64,000 nucleotides of DNA from Adlercreutzia wanghongyangiae (GCF_035989245.1 NZ_JAYMFF010000007.1:1-64000); one strand, 5' to 3'. Shown: positions 52,789 to 62,005, counted from the stretch's first letter. The notes: generated by a model not told the origin, from the sequence alone. Translations and numbers: made by a program.

Positions 52789-53847
52789 CTACACTAACTG
52801 ATATGAGAAGCTGCGAACGGCCTCGGCGACGGCGGCATCGCGAAGCCTGCCGCTGTTCGCGCGGGCCCAGGGAGCATCACCGGTGAGTCGCACCAAATCG
52901 GCGCGGCTGTAGAGGAAGGCGTCGTCAACGGAGGCTACCCGATCATCGATGGCGGGCGTGCCCTCGGACACGTCCACAAGCAGCATTGGCCGACCGCGCC
53001 GCGTGCGCATAGCGGTCTTTACCAGGCGCTTGTCCAGCACGGGCACAACACCCGGAGCCACTACCACGATATCGGCGTTTCCGAGCATCACGGGCAACGC
53101 CTCGGGCGAAGCCGCGGCAAAAGCGGTCGACGCAGACGCGCCGGACGGGAGCAGCACGTCTCCGGCGTCCAGCGGCGAAGAACCAGCACCCGACGTCTCC
53201 AAGCCATCCCGCATACCCACCCACGTAAGATGACCCACGCCAGCATCAACCAAAGCAGAGGCGGTCGCCACAGGCAGCGCGCCCGAGCCCACCACAAGCG
53301 CACGGCGACGACCAAGATGGTCGAACACGCGATGCGTCAACTCAGCCACCGTCGCGCCCAAGGCACCGGTCGATTCCCCCGCGTCCAAAGCCTCCAGACG
53401 CCCTGCAAGCGCACGAACAGCGGCGACGAGCCCCTCGAGCCACGGCCCCAGCGCGCCCTGGGCCCGCGAGGCCGAGGCAGCCATCGCAAAACTATCGGCC
53501 GTCTCTTCTCCGGACTGCGCAAACTCGTCAACACTGCCGACGGCTGCAAACAGATGAGCGGCCGCGTCGACACCTTCCGCGAAATAGCCATGGGCCATTC
53601 CGTCCGCCGAAAGCACCCCCGCGGCAACCATCTGCGAGAGAATCACATCATAGGCGTCAGTGCCGTCCTCTACCACGGCATAGGCCTCCATGCGCTCTTC
53701 CGACGTCAGCAGCAAAACCTCCTCCACGCTGCGGTGGCCGGCAAGTCGGCAAAGGACGGCCCCGCGCGCCTCGGCAGCCTCCAGCGAGCGAACGAGCAAG
53801 GAAAATGGCGCTCTACGGGGATTCACGCCGACCATTACCAGAGTCAT
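52789..53847 (-). CDS. HemA-like protein lacking the catalytic cysteine
   Basis: 352 residues. Overall arrangement of glutamyl-tRNA reductase: an N-terminal VMVGVNPRRAPFSLLVRS block (compare V-x-G-x-NHRTAP), a region equivalent to STCNRTEIY, and a nucleotide fold ALVVGSGALPVATASALVDA. The central motif reads LTSEERMEAY, so the Cys that attacks glutamyl-tRNA is replaced by Glu. The usual ACHL-type and C-terminal dimer features are also weak. It may be a degenerate, regulatory or repurposed reductase. Four bases separate it from the HemX-like gene. Confidence 0.7.
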   Translation of the reverse strand: MTLVMVGVNPRRAPFSLLVRSLEAAEARGAVLCRLAGHRSVEEVLLLTSEERMEAYAVVEDGTDAYDVILSQMVAAGVLSADGMAHGYFAEGVDAAAHLFAAVGSVDEFAQSGEETADSFAMAASASRAQGALGPWLEGLVAAVRALAGRLEALDAGESTGALGATVAELTHRVFDHLGRRRALVVGSGALPVATASALVDAGVGHLTWVGMRDGLETSGAGSSPLDAGDVLLPSGASASTAFAAASPEALPVMLGNADIVVVAPGVVPVLDKRLVKTAMRTRRGRPMLLVDVSEGTPAIDDRVASVDDAFLYSRADLVRLTGDAPWARANSGRLRDAAVAEAVRSFSYQLV

Positions 53848-53851
53848 GGCG

Positions 53852-54685
53852 TCACCCGGCCGACAAGGCGATCAGCGCGATGGTGGTTGCGAAACCGCCG
53901 ATGGAGAGCAGGGCTCGGGCACGAGTGCCCACCGCGCAAGGCGCGAGAAAGGAAAGAACGGCATAGGCGCCCCACGCCGCCGCCACAAGAAGGGACAGGG
54001 CGATGCGCGGCCAAAGATACCCGATGCCTCCCACGCAATGGGACTGGGCCATGGCGGCCGAAAGGGCAACCATGTGCGTGAAGCCGATGAGCATGGCACC
54101 CGAGAACACTATCAGCCCCACCAGGGCAGACCAACGGGCGATAGTGGTCAGCGTGTCGAAGGCCGGGGTGGCAAGCGAGAACAGCTTCGCCGAGCGCCGT
54201 GCCATGAGGCGCCGCTGGTACAACAGCATACCCGATGCCGCCGCGCTCACCGCGAAGCAGGCGCAGGCAATGAATACGAGCACAATGTGGGGCACGAGCA
54301 GGGGCCACTGGTAGAAGGCCATGTTGTCAGCCGCCGTCGGGTCCAGGATTTTCAACCACTGGGACACCACGATGAGCAGAGCCACCACCGGTCCCACAGC
54401 CAAGGCGAACCCGAGGCCCCGCTTGGTGACCACCAGTCCCACGGAAGTGACCACCGCAAGCACCCAGGATGCCAGCATGATGATGTTCGGACCCGAGAGC
54501 AGTGTGCCATCGGTGGAAACAGACTCCATGCCGATTACCACCGAGTGCAGTCCTGCCGCCACAAGGAACACGATCTGAGCCAACCGGGCGCTCGCCGCAC
54601 GATCGCGCAGGATGCCGTGAGCCGCCAGGGCGCTCGCAATGCCGTAGAGCAGAGCGCAAAGTATTTCCGCATAGAATATGACCAT
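53852..54685 (-). CDS. HemX/CcsA-like cytochrome assembly membrane protein
   Basis: 277 residues with eight membrane helices. The pattern (long hydrophobic helices, a conserved FYQWPLLVPHIVLVFIACA segment, and conserved His residues) is that of the CytC_asm/HemX family, which handles heme at the membrane. In many Gram-positive bacteria hemX neighbours hemA, as it does the HemA-like gene here. No tryptophan-rich WWD motif is seen, so a full CcsA role in cytochrome c synthesis is unlikely. Confidence 0.75.
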   Translation of the reverse strand: MVIFYAEILCALLYGIASALAAHGILRDRAASARLAQIVFLVAAGLHSVVIGMESVSTDGTLLSGPNIIMLASWVLAVVTSVGLVVTKRGLGFALAVGPVVALLIVVSQWLKILDPTAADNMAFYQWPLLVPHIVLVFIACACFAVSAAASGMLLYQRRLMARRSAKLFSLATPAFDTLTTIARWSALVGLIVFSGAMLIGFTHMVALSAAMAQSHCVGGIGYLWPRIALSLLVAAAWGAYAVLSFLAPCAVGTRARALLSIGGFATTIALIALSAG

Positions 54686-54874
54686 GGAACTGCCAGCCGT
54701 CCTCTCCGTCTGACCCCATCATAGTAGAGGCGCCCCCACGCCGTCATCGCCCGAACGGGCTACGTATCCGTAGGCGCCTGCGCCCCATTCGGCGACGCAA
54801 CCTGCGCCCCGCACCACCGAAGTGACCTCAGCGCGCACCAGCGGTGCGGAGCCACACCGCGAGCACCCCCCCGC

Positions 54875-55099
54875 CTAGCAGCGGCGCAGCACGCCTGTCT
54901 CGAAGCCATAGGCCACGAGCGCCGCCCGGTTGGCACGACCCGATTTCGCCGTCATATGGGAGAGGTGCGCCTTCACGGTCTGCTCGGACAGCGTAAGACG
55001 ACCGGCGATCTCCTTATTCGAGAGACCGCCGGCAATGTAGTAGAGGATCTGCTGCTCGCGCAGCGTGAGAGCATGGTCGGGATCGGTGACGAGGATCAT
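54875..55099 (-). CDS. LuxR-type helix-turn-helix protein (HTH domain only)
   Basis: 74 residues from ATG 55099, with GGAGG seven bases upstream. The GerE/LuxR HTH is complete: LTLREQQILYYIAGGLSNKE, then IAGRLTLSEQTVKAHLSHM. There is no receiver or sensor domain, and no frame for one upstream; the next gene starts 24 bases further on. Probably a DNA-binding regulator. Its target is unknown. Confidence 0.85.
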   Translation of the reverse strand: MILVTDPDHALTLREQQILYYIAGGLSNKEIAGRLTLSEQTVKAHLSHMTAKSGRANRAALVAYGFETGVLRRC

Positions 55100-55123
55100 C
55101 GCGACGCCTCCGTGCAACCCCGC

Positions 55124-55447
55124 CTAGGCGAAGTCGTACAGGTCCTTCGCGGCCTCTTGGAAGTCGGCATAGGCCTCGGCGGCGATCACCTCGTCGTCCA
55201 CCAGCTCGAAGGAGGCCGGCTGACCCTCCTCGTCCACCTCGGTCACTTCCAGCACCACCACTTCGCCGGAAGAGGTAGCCGGATGATCGTCATCCACAGG
55301 GAAGAAGAACCCGAACGAGCTTTCCCCCTTCAGCACCAGGCCGAGAAACTCCAGCTCTACCTCGTCGCCCTTCTCGTCGACGAGCGTGATGGTGATGCCC
55401 TCCTCGGTGGGCGGACAGAAATTCGGAGCAGAACCTTCGCGTACCAT
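55124..55447 (-). CDS. DUF1292 family protein
   Basis: 107 residues, acidic. DUF1292 pattern: ITLVDEKGDEVELEFLGLVL, then a VVVLEVTEVDEEG block. The start overlaps the stop of secDF by one base, so it is coupled to it. The family is widespread in Firmicutes and Actinomycetota and its role is unknown. Confidence 0.85.
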   Translation of the reverse strand: MVREGSAPNFCPPTEEGITITLVDEKGDEVELEFLGLVLKGESSFGFFFPVDDDHPATSSGEVVVLEVTEVDEEGQPASFELVDDEVIAAEAYADFQEAAKDLYDFA

Positions 55448-58134
55448 TACTGGGCCCTTCCGTGCTTGTGCTTTTTCTTCTTGTTGTCGGCCTTCTTGGG
55501 CTTGGCCGCATGCTTGCCCGCAGGCAGCGTCTCGCCGCCATCGACAACCGCCGTGGCCTCAACCTCGGCCCGCTGAGCCTCCAGGCGCGCGAGCGGCACC
55601 TGGGCGATGCCCGTGGAGGCGGAGTGATCGAACTCGAAGCGGCCGATCTCGGTGCCGTACTTCTTCTGCAGCTTCGCGAACTTCGGCTCGCGCGTCTTCC
55701 ACATGCAGTAGAGCGGGCAGGCGATGGCGATGGACGAGTAAGAGCCGGCGATAAGGCCGATGGCCATGGCGAAGGCGAAGTCCTTCAGCGTCTCGCCGCC
55801 GAACAGCAGCATGGCGAACACCGGGATGAACGAGGTGAGCGTGGTGTTGATGGTGCGGATGAACACCTGGTTCATGGAGTGGTTGGCCATGGTCATGAAG
55901 GTGCAGCGGATATCCTCGCCCTTCATGTTGTCGTTGATGCGGTGGAACACGACCACCGTGTCGTAGAGCGAGTAGCCCAGGATGGTGAGCAGGGCGGCGA
56001 TGGTGTTCGGGTTCACCTCGCGGCCCACCAGCGCGTAGATGCCCACCACCAAGATGAGGTCGTGCAGCAGCGCCACGATGGCCATGACGCCCATCTTATA
56101 CTCGAAGCGGATGGCGATGTACACGATGATGAGCAGGATGGACACGAGGAAGGCGATCAGCGAGCTTTGGATAACGCTCGCACCCCAGTCGGGCCCGATA
56201 GTGGTCACCTCGAAGTCGCTCGTGGTAAGCCCCACGGCCTCGGCAGCCTGGGTGGCGTGGGCTGTGGCTTCCTCAGGGCTCGTGGTGGTGGTGCGCACCA
56301 GGAAGCCGGGCTCGCCGTTGGTCTCGGTGGTCTGGATGACCGCGTCGGGCTCGCCGGCGTCGGTCATGGCGTCGCGCATCTGCTCGATGGTCACATCGCC
56401 CGTGCCGTGGAAGGCCACCGAAGTGCCGCCCACGAACTCGATGCCGAAGTTCAGGCCGCGCACGCCTACCACGACAAAGCAGAGCGCCATGGCCACAGCC
56501 GCCGCCGTGAGGAACACCCGGCGATAGCCGAGGAAGTTGATGTCGTGCTTGATGAAGCGGCCCTTGATCTTGCGCACGGCGCGCACGGTCTGCGAGGCAT
56601 CGGCCGGGTCGTCGGCATCCACGATGGCACGCGTCTCGGCGGCGTTCATCTGGCTGCCGGTCTCGGCCTCGCGCTCGGACACGCCCTCGGCGGCAGCCAG
56701 CTCGGCATAGCCCTTCGAGGCATCGATGGAGTCCTTAATGCCCCAGAAGCCGGGATGCTTCGCGATCACCTTCGGCGCCAGCAGGCGAATGAGCGGCGCC
56801 TTGAAGATGAGCATCATCACGATGTCGCAGATGATGCCCAGCGCCAGCGTCATGCCGAAGCCCTTAACCGACGAGGCGGCCAGGAAGAACAAGCACAGCG
56901 CCGACACCATGGTCACCAGGTCGGCGTCGATGGAGGTGAAGATGGCGTGCTTCACACCGGTGATGGACGCCGCCTTCACCGAGCGGCCCATGCGAATCTC
57001 CTCGCGGAAGCGCTCCACGGTGAGGATGGACGAGTCGGCCGCCATACCGATGGTCAGCACGATGCCGGCAATGCCCGCCAGCGACAGGCTGAACAGATGG
57101 AAGGCGGAAAGCGCCGCCAGGATGCCCAGGTACAGCACGGCGAACACAGCCATGGCCGCCGCCGTGATGAGGCCCAGGCCCTTGTAGAACAGCAGCAAGT
57201 ACAGCATGACCACAGCCAGGCCGATCAGTGCCACGATAACGCCCGAGAACAGCGCATCCTGGCCGAGGGTAGGACCGACCACCTGGGACTGGGCGTACTC
57301 GAAGGACACCGGCAGCGAGCCGGACTCCAGGATGGTCTGCAGGTTCTTGGCCTCGTCCAGCGTGTAGTGGCCGGTGATCTGCACATGGCCGTTGGGAATC
57401 TCGGACTGGATGGCCGGGGCCGACTGCACCTCGCCGTCCAGGATGATCACGATGAGGCCGTGATCGGCCACCAGATCGCGACTGGCCTGGGCGAAGGCCT
57501 CGGCGCCTTGGCTGTTCAAGTCGATGTTCACGGCGTAGTCGCTGGAGGTCTCGCTTGCCTTGCCGATGGTCACGTTCGTGATGTCGGCGCCGGTGACGAT
57601 GGGCGTATAGGTGCCGGGCTGCACCTCAAGGTGCTCCGACTTACCCGAGGGAAACACATTGCCGAACTCGTCGGTCACAGTGCCCTCGCCGGCGTACTGG
57701 TTGTTCTCGATGGCCTCCTTCACGTCCTCATCGGTGAACGAGTCCAGGCGGGCGAACTCCAACGAGCCGGTGCGCCCGATGGTGGCCAGGGCCTCCTCGG
57801 TGTCCGACAAGCCCGGAATCTGCACGAGAATCTGATCGGTGCCCTGCTCCTGCACCGTGGCCTCGGAGGCGCCGAGCGCGTTCACGCGGCTCTCGATGAT
57901 GGCGCGGGACTTCTCCATGTCCTCGGGGGTGACCGCCTCGCCGTCGGTGGATTTTGCCGTAAGCACCACCGACAGACCGCCCTGGATGTCCAGACCCTGG
58001 TTGATCTTGTCCTGCGGCGGCACGAACAGCACCACCGATACGACGATGAGAAGCGTGGTGAGGATCAGAAGCCAGACGTTGCGGCGATCATGCGCGCGGG
58101 TCGGCTTCTTCTTGACGTTGCGTTCCAGTCCCAT
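55447..58134 (-). CDS. secDF: Fused protein translocase subunits SecD and SecF
   Basis: 895 residues. The SecD half begins NVWLLILTTLLIVVSVVLFV and GLDIQGGLSVVL, has a shortened P1 domain, and the D4-D6 region SLAGIAGIVLTIGMAADSSI. The SecF half starts near residue 535 (RRVFLTAAAVAMALCFVVVG) with NFGIEFVGGTSVAF and ALLTILGYSLYDTVVVFHRI. Twelve helices are expected. The linker of about 60 residues and the Lys/His-rich C-terminal tail (KKADNKKKKHKHG) are variable parts. Uses the proton gradient to help preprotein export. Single fused genes occur in Bacillus and some Actinomycetota relatives; most bacteria have two genes. Confidence 0.96.
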   Translation of the reverse strand: MGLERNVKKKPTRAHDRRNVWLLILTTLLIVVSVVLFVPPQDKINQGLDIQGGLSVVLTAKSTDGEAVTPEDMEKSRAIIESRVNALGASEATVQEQGTDQILVQIPGLSDTEEALATIGRTGSLEFARLDSFTDEDVKEAIENNQYAGEGTVTDEFGNVFPSGKSEHLEVQPGTYTPIVTGADITNVTIGKASETSSDYAVNIDLNSQGAEAFAQASRDLVADHGLIVIILDGEVQSAPAIQSEIPNGHVQITGHYTLDEAKNLQTILESGSLPVSFEYAQSQVVGPTLGQDALFSGVIVALIGLAVVMLYLLLFYKGLGLITAAAMAVFAVLYLGILAALSAFHLFSLSLAGIAGIVLTIGMAADSSILTVERFREEIRMGRSVKAASITGVKHAIFTSIDADLVTMVSALCLFFLAASSVKGFGMTLALGIICDIVMMLIFKAPLIRLLAPKVIAKHPGFWGIKDSIDASKGYAELAAAEGVSEREAETGSQMNAAETRAIVDADDPADASQTVRAVRKIKGRFIKHDINFLGYRRVFLTAAAVAMALCFVVVGVRGLNFGIEFVGGTSVAFHGTGDVTIEQMRDAMTDAGEPDAVIQTTETNGEPGFLVRTTTTSPEEATAHATQAAEAVGLTTSDFEVTTIGPDWGASVIQSSLIAFLVSILLIIVYIAIRFEYKMGVMAIVALLHDLILVVGIYALVGREVNPNTIAALLTILGYSLYDTVVVFHRINDNMKGEDIRCTFMTMANHSMNQVFIRTINTTLTSFIPVFAMLLFGGETLKDFAFAMAIGLIAGSYSSIAIACPLYCMWKTREPKFAKLQKKYGTEIGRFEFDHSASTGIAQVPLARLEAQRAEVEATAVVDGGETLPAGKHAAKPKKADNKKKKHKHGRAQ

Positions 58135-58228
58135 AAGTTGATGTCCTTGCTCAGTTGCTCAAGTGCGTTTCTCCTGCATGAATGCCCCAAGGCGCACGAC
58201 GCCAGCGTGCATTCACGTTAACTTGCCC

Positions 58229-58256
58229 AGTATGCCACAAATCAACAGATGGTCAA
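58229..58256 (-). promoter_or_regulatory. Promoter of secDF
   Basis: On the minus strand TTGACC (58256-58251), a 16-base spacer and CATACT (58234-58229), about 95 bases before the ATG. Plausible sigma-70 type promoter. Confidence 0.5.
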
Positions 58257-58337
58257 CGCCTTATTCCGTATTCGCAATAAATCGAAGCACCAAGCCGGCT
58301 GTCAGAAATAACCGGAGCATCTTTCGTCAAGTCCAAA

Positions 58338-58378
58338 CTCGTCCCCTCAGTAATACACCATATCATCGAGGGGACGAG
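58338..58378. terminator. 11-bp stem hairpin in secDF / secreted-protein gap
   Basis: CTCGTCCCCTC and GAGGGGACGAG pair perfectly around a 19-base AT-rich loop. On the minus strand it lies about 65 bases past the stop of the gene at 58444 and is followed by TTTGG. It could be a terminator or a regulator site. The rest of the 309-base gap 58135-58443 shows only the secDF promoter. Confidence 0.5.
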
Positions 58379-58443
58379 CATGGGCTCTTTTCTTAGGGAT
58401 TAGGGCAAACACCAGTAGGCTGAAATCCCGCAATCCCCCTTTC

Positions 58444-59085
58444 TTAGAAAATTGGCATTCGAATGTTTCCGTCAGAAAACTTTAAATGGTCAGCAGCATC
58501 ACTTTGGAAGCTCATGAACGCAGCTTGGTTCATTTGACCCTCGATTTGGGCCCCTGTAACTGGAGCGCATTGCAAATCTGATGACACAATCCATTCTTCG
58601 ATTTCCAGTACCTCCCCCGCTGAATCAGTTTCCCCGCTTGACGGACCGATCAAAACGAAGGCGCATGACCCCGTTGCCGATAAAACACTTTTCTCGCTTT
58701 CACTTAGCTCAGAGAACATATAACCACAATACTGGAGTCGCCCATCCTCCCGCCAGACCGCAAATGGGTTCGAACTAATCAAAGCAATGGGGCTCCCTCC
58801 GCAATAAATCGGATATTGATGGGAATCCTCTTGCTCGACACCCGCACCAGTTATCCGGTAAACCGGTATGGCCGCCCCCAACTCAAACGAAGAATCGGCC
58901 CCACGATCACACGCAGCGCGAAGCCGAGAAGGACCAAAATCGACGATTGCAATCGCCGCATCATTACGCACAACAAGCATCTCGATAAGACTAGTTCGGT
59001 ATTTCCCATCCAATTGAAAGGGTACGCATAGTATAAGAGCGAACACCGCAACGACGGTCACAGCCAACACGGCAAACCGCTTCAT
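58444..59085 (-). CDS. Exported protein of unknown function
   Basis: 213 residues. A signal peptide or N-terminal anchor (KRFAVLAVTVVAVFALILCV) precedes a hydrophilic domain with several Cys (AACDRG, YCGGSP, YCGYMF, DLQCAPV), which might form disulfides outside. I recognise no family. GC content is visibly lower than in the flanking secDF and queA, and its upstream region (59090-59150) is very AT-rich, so acquisition by transfer is plausible. Confidence 0.65.
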   Translation of the reverse strand: MKRFAVLAVTVVAVFALILCVPFQLDGKYRTSLIEMLVVRNDAAIAIVDFGPSRLRAACDRGADSSFELGAAIPVYRITGAGVEQEDSHQYPIYCGGSPIALISSNPFAVWREDGRLQYCGYMFSELSESEKSVLSATGSCAFVLIGPSSGETDSAGEVLEIEEWIVSSDLQCAPVTGAQIEGQMNQAAFMSFQSDAADHLKFSDGNIRMPIF

Positions 59086-59225
59086 GCCCTCCCCCTTTAT
59101 TAGAAATAATTATATTTTATATCATATTTCGATATTGTAATCAAGTCTATAATTCAACCAAGAAGACCGATTCCATCCCTCAGGGACTGCAAAGACGGGA
59201 GCCCTCGGAGTTCGAGCAATTTTCG

Positions 59226-60323
59226 TCAGTGCAGGAACATGGCGTCGCCGAAGGAGAGGAGGCGGTAGCGCTCGGCGATGGCGTGGTCGTAGGCGGCCAG
59301 CAGGTGCTCGCGGCTGCTGAAGGCCGACACGAGCATCATGAGGGTGCTGCGCGGCACGTGGAAGTTGGTGACGAGCGCGTCCACCACGTGAAACTGGTAT
59401 CCCGGCAGGATATAGAGGCTCGTGGCCTCGCGATCGCGAGCCACGAGCGCCCCACGGCCACCGTCGGTCGCAGGATCCCAGGCGCTTTCCAGGCTGCGCA
59501 CGCTGGTAGTGCCCACCGCTACCACGCGTCCGCCCGCAGCGCGGGTCGCGTTCACCGCGTCCACCGTAGCCTGCGGTACCGTGTAGAACTCCGTGTGAAT
59601 GACGTGCTTCTCCGGGTCGTCCTCGTCCACCACGCGGAAGGTGTCCAGGCCCACCTCAAGTTCCACCGTAGCCCAGCCCACGCCCTGCTCGCGCAAGCGC
59701 TCGATGAGCTCGGGCGTGAAATGCAGGCCCGCCGTAGGAGCCGCCGCCGAGCTCTCGCGGCGGGAGTACACCGTCTGGTACAACTCCTCGTCGCCGGCGT
59801 AATCGCGGATGTAGGGAGGCAGCGGCGTGTGGCCCACGGCGTGCAGCGCCTCGTCCAGCGAGGGCAGCGGGGTGGAAAGCCGCGCCACGCGCTCGCCGCG
59901 CTGGCCGCAACGCGCCCAGTCGATAATCTCGGCCGACAGCACCACTTCTCCCGCAGCATCCGTGAAGTCCACCACGGCACCAGCACCCGGCTTCAGTCGC
60001 TTGCCCGGACGCACGAGCACCTCCCAGAAGGCCAACCGGTTCGTCCGCGGTTCGGGACCGCCGCACTCGCGCAGCAAAAACACCTCGGCCGCGCCGCCCG
60101 TGCCCCGCTTGGCGCCCAGAAGGCGCGCCGGCATGACGCGGGTCTCGTTGGCCACGAGCAAATCACCCGGTCGCAGATATTCCGCAATATCCCGGAAGAT
60201 CCGATCCTCCACTTCCCCGCTCTCGCGATCCATCACCAGCATCCGACACTCGTCGCGCACAGCCGCGGGCTCCTGAGCGATGAGCTCCTCGGGCAAGTTG
60301 TAGTCGAAATCATCGGTTCTCAT
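59226..60323 (-). CDS. queA: S-adenosylmethionine:tRNA ribosyltransferase-isomerase
   Basis: 365 residues. Transfers the ribosyl part of SAM to preQ1-tRNA to make epoxyqueuosine. The family blocks DFDYNLPEELIAQEPA, GDLLVANETRVMPARLLG, PPYIRDYAGDEELYQTVYS, AAAPTAGLHFT and NFHVPRSTLMMLVSAF are intact. GAAGGAGC precedes the ATG. It is divergent from tgt, the other queuosine gene, across a long palindrome; queCDE/queG are not in the window. Confidence 0.97.
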   Translation of the reverse strand: MRTDDFDYNLPEELIAQEPAAVRDECRMLVMDRESGEVEDRIFRDIAEYLRPGDLLVANETRVMPARLLGAKRGTGGAAEVFLLRECGGPEPRTNRLAFWEVLVRPGKRLKPGAGAVVDFTDAAGEVVLSAEIIDWARCGQRGERVARLSTPLPSLDEALHAVGHTPLPPYIRDYAGDEELYQTVYSRRESSAAAPTAGLHFTPELIERLREQGVGWATVELEVGLDTFRVVDEDDPEKHVIHTEFYTVPQATVDAVNATRAAGGRVVAVGTTSVRSLESAWDPATDGGRGALVARDREATSLYILPGYQFHVVDALVTNFHVPRSTLMMLVSAFSSREHLLAAYDHAIAERYRLLSFGDAMFLH

Positions 60324-60388
60324 GAAAAAGCTCCTTCACAATTAAGTGAGCGCTATACTACCATGACCTCTTAAGACCATGCGTCGTC

Positions 60389-60579
60389 CATGCGTCGAGG
60401 GGGTGCTCGCAGGCCTCTGAACGCCCCGCAGAGAACGCGACGCTCAAGAATCAGCTTCCACTCCAGCAGCAGCGATTCCGGGATAGTACCGACTCGCGTG
60501 CGTCATCTTCGCTGATTCCTTCGTCGCGTTCGCCGCGGGAAAAGCGTTCAGCGGGCTGCGAGCACCCCCTCGACGCATG
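60389..60579. repeat. 191-bp near-palindrome between queA and tgt
   Basis: Outer arms of about 24 bases (60389-60412 beginning CATGCGTCGAGGGGGTGCTC, and 60556-60579) pair perfectly. The pairing continues inwards with interruptions: CTGAACGC, GAACGCGACG and GAATCAGC on the left have partners GCTGATTC, CGTCGCGTTC and GCGTTCAG on the right. In effect each arm is about 75 bases long. No gene lies inside. Confidence 0.8.
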
Positions 60580-60605
60580 AGCGCCACTACTGTTAGGACT
60601 GCAAG

Positions 60606-61751
60606 ATGGCCCTCTTCGATTGCACCTGCGACGCGACCAGCGGGCACGCCCGCGCGCTCACCTACACCACCGCCCATGGCGACTTCCATACCCCCATGTT
60701 CATGCCCGTGGGCACGTCGGCCACGGTGAAGGGCGTTACCGTAGACCAGCTGCACGATCTGGGCAGCCAGGTAGTGCTCGCGAACACCTACCACCTCGCC
60801 ATGCGCCCCGGCGCGGAACTCGTGGCCGAGGCCGGCGGCATCCACCGCTTCATGAACTACGACGGCCCCATGCTCACCGACTCGGGCGGGTTCCAGGTGT
60901 TCAGCCTGGCCGACACCGTGAAGCTGTCGGACGACGGGGTCACCTTCAAGTCCATCTACGACGGCAGCAACATTCACTGGAGCCCCGAGGAGAACATGCG
61001 CATCCAGGAGCTCATCGGCGCCGACATCGCCATGCAGCTGGATCAGTGCGCGCCCTATCCCGCCACCCGCGAGTTCGTGGCGAAGGCCGTGGACTACTCC
61101 AGCGCTTGGGCGCGCCGCTGCCTGGCGGCGCACACGCGTCCCGACCAGACGCTCTTCGGCATCGTACAGGGCGGCATGCATCTGGATCTGCGCTTGGAAA
61201 GCGTGCGACGCCTGCGCGAGATTGAAGACGAGTCGCTGGCCGCGGGCGGGCGGCGCTTCGGCGGCTTCGGCATCGGCGGATACTCCGTGGGCGAGGATCA
61301 CGAAGTGATGTTCGAGACCTTGGGGGACGTGGCCCGGGCCTGCCCCGCCGACCGGCCCCGCTACCTCATGGGCGTAGGCAACCCGACTACCCTCGTGCGT
61401 GCCGTGCGCGAGGGCGTGGACATGTTCGACTGCGTGCTGCCCACCCGCACCGCGCGCATGGGCACGGCGTTTTCCAGCACAGGCCGCATGAACATGCGCA
61501 ACGCCAAGTACGCTCGCGACTTCACGCCGCTCGACCCCACCTGCGACTGCCCCACCTGCACAAACTACACGCGCGCCTACCTGCGCCATCTGGTGAAGCA
61601 GAACGAGATGCTGGGGGCCATGCTGCTGTCGGTGCACAACCTGCACTTCCTGCTGGACCTCATGCGTCGCGCACGCGAGGCCGTGCTGGCCGACGCCTAC
61701 GAGGAGTTCTATCAGGCGTGGATGGATTCGGACGCAGCGGCCGACTACTAG
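60606..61751 (+). CDS. tgt: tRNA-guanine transglycosylase
   Basis: 381 residues. Exchanges guanine 34 for preQ1 in tRNAs for Tyr, His, Asn and Asp. The nucleophile/substrate block MLTDSGGFQVFSL, the GGMHLDLR and GFGIGGYSVGE blocks, and the zinc site CDCPTCTNYTRAYLRHL with the later His are present. It is the first plus-strand housekeeping gene in the window. An antisense frame of 400 codons over it is spurious. Confidence 0.97.
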   Translation: MALFDCTCDATSGHARALTYTTAHGDFHTPMFMPVGTSATVKGVTVDQLHDLGSQVVLANTYHLAMRPGAELVAEAGGIHRFMNYDGPMLTDSGGFQVFSLADTVKLSDDGVTFKSIYDGSNIHWSPEENMRIQELIGADIAMQLDQCAPYPATREFVAKAVDYSSAWARRCLAAHTRPDQTLFGIVQGGMHLDLRLESVRRLREIEDESLAAGGRRFGGFGIGGYSVGEDHEVMFETLGDVARACPADRPRYLMGVGNPTTLVRAVREGVDMFDCVLPTRTARMGTAFSSTGRMNMRNAKYARDFTPLDPTCDCPTCTNYTRAYLRHLVKQNEMLGAMLLSVHNLHFLLDLMRRAREAVLADAYEEFYQAWMDSDAAADY

Positions 61752-61832
61752 GGCGCTCCGACGGGGAAAGCCCTCGTCGCAAAGGATCCCTCAAAGAACA
61801 TAACCGTTTTCCTAACGGCAGATTACAGCTTG

Positions 61833-61902
61833 TTGACAGCCGTCTACGGAACGTAAACAGCTCCTGCCAAACGCTGACATCTCCGTTACGAGACGTTAAA
61901 CT
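61833..61902 (+). promoter_or_regulatory. Two related promoter-like units before the HPt gene
   Basis: The second unit, CTGACA (61874-61879), 17-base spacer, TAAACT (61897-61902), is a reasonable promoter. A similar unit, TTGACA (61833-61838) with TAAACA (61854-61859), lies 41 bases upstream but has only a 15-base spacer. Both share the ...TACG-RACGT-AAAC pattern, so they may be a duplicated control site. Confidence 0.45.
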
Positions 61903-62005
61903 GAACTCCAGTGTCAGACGAGCAGCCAAACCATTTTCGCAGAGGAACTGGGACGGCGGCGCGCCCCGGCGCGAACCCTCGTCACAGTTGAAAGGAATGA
62001 TTGCC

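Noticed and set aside
55462..58221. 919-codon plus-strand open frame opposite secDF
   Set aside because: Antisense shadow of SecDF caused by GC-rich third positions; composition is dominated by His, Gly, Arg and Asp.
60324..60605. preQ1 riboswitch controlling queA or tgt
   Set aside because: No preQ1-I or -II aptamer pattern was found; the gap is taken up by the palindrome.
60444..61646. 400-codon minus-strand open frame over tgt
   Set aside because: The plus strand encodes intact Tgt with all motifs; the minus frame also spans the intergenic palindrome, which a gene would not.
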